This document shows, piece after piece, positions 53,788 to 56,491 of a stretch of DNA of 56,491 bases. The notes beneath the pieces were generated by a model. That model worked only from the letters and a program-made list of their open reading frames with translations. It had not been told where the DNA came from and did not search any database. The DNA lies in the NCBI GenBank assembly GCA_007121535.1, contig SKKK01000025.1, positions 1 through 56,491 on the forward strand, written 5' to 3'. Within the stretch, counting starts at the first letter, position 1; each line of letters starts with the position of its first letter. The position numbers and the translations under genes are program-made. The stretch is from Planctomycetaceae bacterium (GTDB taxonomy: Bacteria > Planctomycetota > Planctomycetia > Pirellulales > Pirellulaceae).

Positions 53788-54813
53788 ATGATTGTAGCCA
53801 ATGCGACCGATCCTGTCCGCACCCCTTCCGCCGTCGCCGACGGCTGGCGTGATATCATGCGCCACGCGATCCGCGACCCCATCGCACTTTGTCAACATTT
53901 GCAGTTGCCCCGGCGTTTCGAACAGGCAGCGATTCGTGCCAGTCACCAATTTCCTTTATTCGTCCCCCGCCCCTATCTGGAACGCATCCGATTGGCAGAT
54001 CCCCACGACCCGCTGCTGCGCCAGGTTCTGCCGCTCGATGATGAATTGGCCGACGTGCCCGGGTTCACCCAAGATCCGGTCGGAGACCTGCTGGCCAGGC
54101 AACAAAGCGGAATACTGCAGAAGTATCAAGGTCGTGTGCTAATGATCGCCACCGGTGCCTGCGGAATCAACTGCCGCTACTGTTTCCGCCGCCATTTCCC
54201 CTACGCCGAAGTCGCCAAACTGTCGCGACATGCGGTGACGTGGGTCGAGGAGATACGACGCGACCCGTCGATCGAAGAAGTGATCCTCAGCGGTGGCGAC
54301 CCGCTAACGCTGGCCGATTCCCAGTTGGCTCGACTGATGGACATGCTCAGCACGATACCCCATGTTCGTAGGGTTCGCATTCATTCCCGAATGCCGATTG
54401 TGATCCCCAGTCGAGTCACGACCGAGCTGTGCCGATGGCTGACCGGCCATCGATTTTCCTCCGTTATGGTGGTGCATTCAAACCACCCCAATGAACTGGA
54501 TCAGCATGTGGAAGCGGCCTTGAAGAGGCTGGCGAACGTTGGGGTATTGTTGCTAAATCAATCGGTCCTGCTGCGAGGTGTGAACGACCAGGTGGACACA
54601 TTAGCCGAGCTATCCCACCGATTGCTGGACTGTCGGGTGGTCCCCTACTACCTGCATCAATTGGACCGGGTTGCCGGCGCAGCACATTTCGAGGTGCCAA
54701 TCGAACGAGGGGTACAACTCGTCCATCAGTTGCGTGCTCGCATGGCTGGTTACGGTGTGCCACGTTTCGCTCGCGAGGTTGCTGGTCAAGCCTCCAAGGA
54801 GGTGCTAGCATAA
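53788..54813 (+). CDS. epmB: EF-P (lysine 2,3-aminomutase-like) EpmB
   Basis: A 341-residue radical-SAM enzyme of the KamA/EpmB family, which converts (S)-alpha-lysine to (R)-beta-lysine for EF-P modification. The radical-SAM motif is CGINCRYCFRRHFPY (CxxxCxxC) near residue 128. EEVILSGGDPLTLADSQLAR, RIHSRMPIVIPSRVTTELC and VVPYYLHQLDRVAGAAHFEV contribute SAM, PLP and lysine contacts. The length is that of EpmB (342) and shorter than true lysine aminomutases. ATG 53788 has AAGG upstream. It is divergent from efp, with about 105 bases between the starts. Confidence 0.95.
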   Translation: MIVANATDPVRTPSAVADGWRDIMRHAIRDPIALCQHLQLPRRFEQAAIRASHQFPLFVPRPYLERIRLADPHDPLLRQVLPLDDELADVPGFTQDPVGDLLARQQSGILQKYQGRVLMIATGACGINCRYCFRRHFPYAEVAKLSRHAVTWVEEIRRDPSIEEVILSGGDPLTLADSQLARLMDMLSTIPHVRRVRIHSRMPIVIPSRVTTELCRWLTGHRFSSVMVVHSNHPNELDQHVEAALKRLANVGVLLLNQSVLLRGVNDQVDTLAELSHRLLDCRVVPYYLHQLDRVAGAAHFEVPIERGVQLVHQLRARMAGYGVPRFAREVAGQASKEVLA

Positions 54814-54862
54814 TCGGCCTTGCACCGCCGGGAACCGAACTGTTTTTTTGGAGGATGGATTG

Positions 54863-55222
54863 ATGAGCGACTGGGTAGTCCAAGGTACTGTGCATCTGAT
54901 CGAGGAAACCAAGAGCTTCGGTCAGAAGGGGTTTCGAAAGCGGTTGGTTGTTCTGGAGCAGGATAAGGGAAAATTCATCAATTACATTCCGTTGGAATTC
55001 ACCCATGAAGGATGCGACCAGGTCGACCAACTACAGGTGGGCGACGAAATCGAAGCCGTTTTTCGATTGAGCGGTCGACGGTGGCAACGGGATGCGAACA
55101 GCGAGGTGAAGTACTTCTTGAGCGCCGAAGCAAGCGATTTCAAAGTGCTGAGCGGTGGCAAGAGCGGCCCGCTTCCCCCGGAATCCGAAGCCCCTTACGA
55201 AGACGAAGGCGCCCCGTTCTGA
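54863..55222 (+). CDS. DUF3127 protein (OB-fold-like, single-strand DNA-binding type)
   Basis: A 119-residue protein from ATG 54863, with GGAGG seven bases upstream; the ATG at 54848 lies on that site. It reads SDWVVQGTVHLIEETKSFGQ, then FRKRLVVLEQDKGKFINYIP and LEFTHEGCDQVDQLQVGDEI, followed by a short acidic C-terminal tail (EAPYEDEGAPF) like that of SSB. DUF3127 proteins are small OB-fold-like proteins; the tail hints at partner binding, as in SSB. Role not established. It stands between epmB and the methyltransferase genes, all on the plus strand. Confidence 0.82.
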   Translation: MSDWVVQGTVHLIEETKSFGQKGFRKRLVVLEQDKGKFINYIPLEFTHEGCDQVDQLQVGDEIEAVFRLSGRRWQRDANSEVKYFLSAEASDFKVLSGGKSGPLPPESEAPYEDEGAPF

Positions 55223-55283
55223 GCGGTGTGTTTTCCGCGTCGGCAAACATCTGATTACCACGAACCGAAAGGAGTTTCCTCTC

Positions 55284-56159
55284 GTGACGCACCCCTTGAT
55301 CGACACCTTGCTGGCTGGCGCTCCGGTGATTACCGACGGAGGCTGGGGCACGCAAATGCAAGCACGCGGATTACCCGTCGGCGGTTGTCCCGACCAATGG
55401 AATCTGACGCATGCGGATCTGGTCCAGCAGGTACCCAGTCAATACGTGGACGCAGGCAGCCAGATCGTGTTGAGCAACACTTTTCGGGCCAATCGAATCG
55501 CGTTGGCGGACTACGGCTTGGCCGACCAGGCAGCCGAGATCGCGCGGGCGGGCGCCGAAATCTCGCGACGAGCCGCCGGCGATCGAGCCCACGTCTTCGC
55601 CTCGATCGGTCCCAGCGGCAAGATGCTGATGGCTGGCGATGTCCCAGCGGATGATCTGCTGGCCGCGTTTCGCGAACAGGCCGAGGCGCTGGCGGCCGGT
55701 GGCGCCGACGGACTGGTCGTCGAGACGATGGCCGAATTGGAGGAAGCAGTGCTGGCGATCCGGGCGGCCAAAGCGACCGGGTTGCCGGTGGTCGGTTGCA
55801 TGGTCTTCGATTCCGGAGCGGATCTGGACCGGACGATGATGGGCGTTACGCCCGAACAGGCGGCCGAGGCGTTGACGGCGGCGGGCGTGGATGTGGTCGG
55901 CGCCAACTGTGGGCAGGGCATCGCGGGCTACATCCCGATCTGTCGGCGGATGCGATCGGCGACGGAATTGCCGATCTGGATCAAGGCAAACGCGGGGTTG
56001 CCCGAGATGATCGATGGCCAGGTCGCCTACAAAACGACGGCGGCGGAATTTGCCAGTCACGCACCGGCCTTGGTAGCTGCGGGCGCTCGTTTTATCGGAG
56101 GCTGTTGCGGTACCAGCCCGGAGTTCATCCGCGCGTTGCACCAGGAGCTTCACGGATGA
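55284..56159 (+). CDS. Homocysteine S-methyltransferase family protein
   Basis: A 291-residue protein from GTG 55284, nine bases after AAAGGAG; longer upstream reading is not family-like. It is a homocysteine-binding TIM barrel as in the N-terminal module of MetH or in BhmT. Visible: ITDGGWGTQMQARGLPVGG, SNTFRANRIALADYGL, a Zn-ligand Cys in GANCGQGI near 213 and the paired Cys in FIGGCCGTSPEF near 275. It transfers a methyl group to homocysteine. The cobalamin domain of MetH is absent. The stop overlaps the ATG of the URO-D-like gene (ATGA), so the two are coupled; the methyl donor may come from that partner. Confidence 0.9.
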   Translation: MTHPLIDTLLAGAPVITDGGWGTQMQARGLPVGGCPDQWNLTHADLVQQVPSQYVDAGSQIVLSNTFRANRIALADYGLADQAAEIARAGAEISRRAAGDRAHVFASIGPSGKMLMAGDVPADDLLAAFREQAEALAAGGADGLVVETMAELEEAVLAIRAAKATGLPVVGCMVFDSGADLDRTMMGVTPEQAAEALTAAGVDVVGANCGQGIAGYIPICRRMRSATELPIWIKANAGLPEMIDGQVAYKTTAAEFASHAPALVAAGARFIGGCCGTSPEFIRALHQELHG

Positions 56160-56491
56160 ACTCCAGAGAACGAGTGTTGCGGGCCATCCATCATCAACCG
56201 GCGGATCGTGTGCCGATCGACTTGGGAGGCACGCGCCAGTCGGGTATCGCCGCGTCCACCTATCATCGTTTGAAACAGATGCTGGGTATCGACACGCCGA
56301 CTCGTGTCTACGACGTCTATCAGATGCTGGCCGAAGTCGAACGGCCGATCTTGGAACGCTTTGGCGCCGATGTGATCGGTCTGAACCGTCGCGACGTGGC
56401 CTTCGGCATCGTAAACCGGGACTTCAAGCCTTGGACGATGTTCGACGGAACGCCGGTCCAGGTTCCGGGTGGGTTTCAGCCGGTCACCGAA
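56156..56491 (+). CDS. URO-D-like methyltransferase (MtaA type), truncated by the window end
   Basis: The first 112 residues begin MNSRERVLRAIHHQPADRVP then IDLGGTRQSGIAASTYHRLK, the typical start of uroporphyrinogen decarboxylase-fold proteins of the corrinoid methyltransferase group (MtaA/MtbA-like). VYDVYQMLAEVERPILERFG and ADVIGLNRR continue the fold. The start overlaps the preceding stop (ATGA). True heme-pathway HemE proteins lack this neighbourhood, so methyl transfer between a corrinoid and homocysteine is more likely. The zinc-ligand region lies beyond the window. Confidence 0.8.
   Translation, partial: MNSRERVLRAIHHQPADRVPIDLGGTRQSGIAASTYHRLKQMLGIDTPTRVYDVYQMLAEVERPILERFGADVIGLNRRDVAFGIVNRDFKPWTMFDGTPVQVPGGFQPVTE

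Overview
The window looks like part of a planctomycete chromosome, probably Pirellulales/Pirellulaceae-like. The evidence is gene content: a DUF1559 pilin-like protein with an H-X9-DG motif, a giant secreted protein with an N-terminal 'ESLENRSLLAAD' (LEPR-XLL-type) signature and tandem ~95-residue repeats, a LamG/HzsA-related c-type cytochrome-like protein, several PQQ-like beta-propellers, Tat-exported Gfo/Idh/MocA oxidoreductases, and GCTAGC-centred intergenic repeats. No rRNA or CRISPR array is present. There is one tRNA, tRNA-Leu(GAG).

Layout. 1-2985 is a decayed accessory region: a second copy of an hsdM tail, a GxxExxY gene with an internal deletion lying between imperfect inverted CACRGAG repeats, a type I methyltransferase gene (hsdM) that lost about 60 codons and its frame, and a frameshifted CHC2 zinc-finger remnant. 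3017-15092 is the most interesting block, a tightly packed minus-strand operon of nine genes. It encodes a DUF4912 protein, a PQQ-like propeller, an NHL propeller, a 77-residue four-cysteine membrane protein, a Tat-exported polyferredoxin, a NapH/NosR-like membrane polyferredoxin, a membrane-anchored PQQ-like propeller, a NuoE-NuoF fusion and a NuoG/GltD-like iron-sulfur flavoprotein. It reads as a wire between cytoplasmic NAD(H) and the cell exterior, with no recognisable terminal enzyme. 15315-18888 holds DUF2752, TPR and kbl genes, coupled by overlapping stops and starts.

18889-36350 is a mixed core/accessory stretch: rplU without rpmA, tRNA-Leu, lipoprotein, two divergent Gfo/Idh/MocA genes, Ser/Thr kinase, response regulator, K+/H+ antiporter, diiron-type MBL protein, an EEP-family protein with altered catalytic residues, methyltransferase, HtrA-like protease, Tat cupin protein and C45 Ntn-hydrolase. 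Palindromic MITE-like elements are scattered between the genes. 36351-41672 contains an SDR, a DUF1559 gene bracketed by inverted tandem arrays of a GGCTAGCGCC repeat, an apparently exported tetrapyrrole methylase paired with a DUF4198 protein, and an EF-hand protein. 42078-50955 holds two very large exported proteins: a thioredoxin + cyclophilin + tandem-95 protein, and a LamG/HzsA-related protein with two CxxCH sites. 51058-56491 has a CPBP protease, a complete EF-P beta-lysylation set (epmA-efp divergent from epmB), a DUF3127 protein, and a homocysteine methyltransferase coupled to a URO-D-like gene cut by the window end.

Best candidates for undescribed biology are the NAD-linked trans-membrane redox operon (3017-15092), the exported tetrapyrrole methylase/DUF4198 pair (39122-40893), and the palindromic repeat families. 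All functions are inferred from motifs read by eye; no database search was possible.
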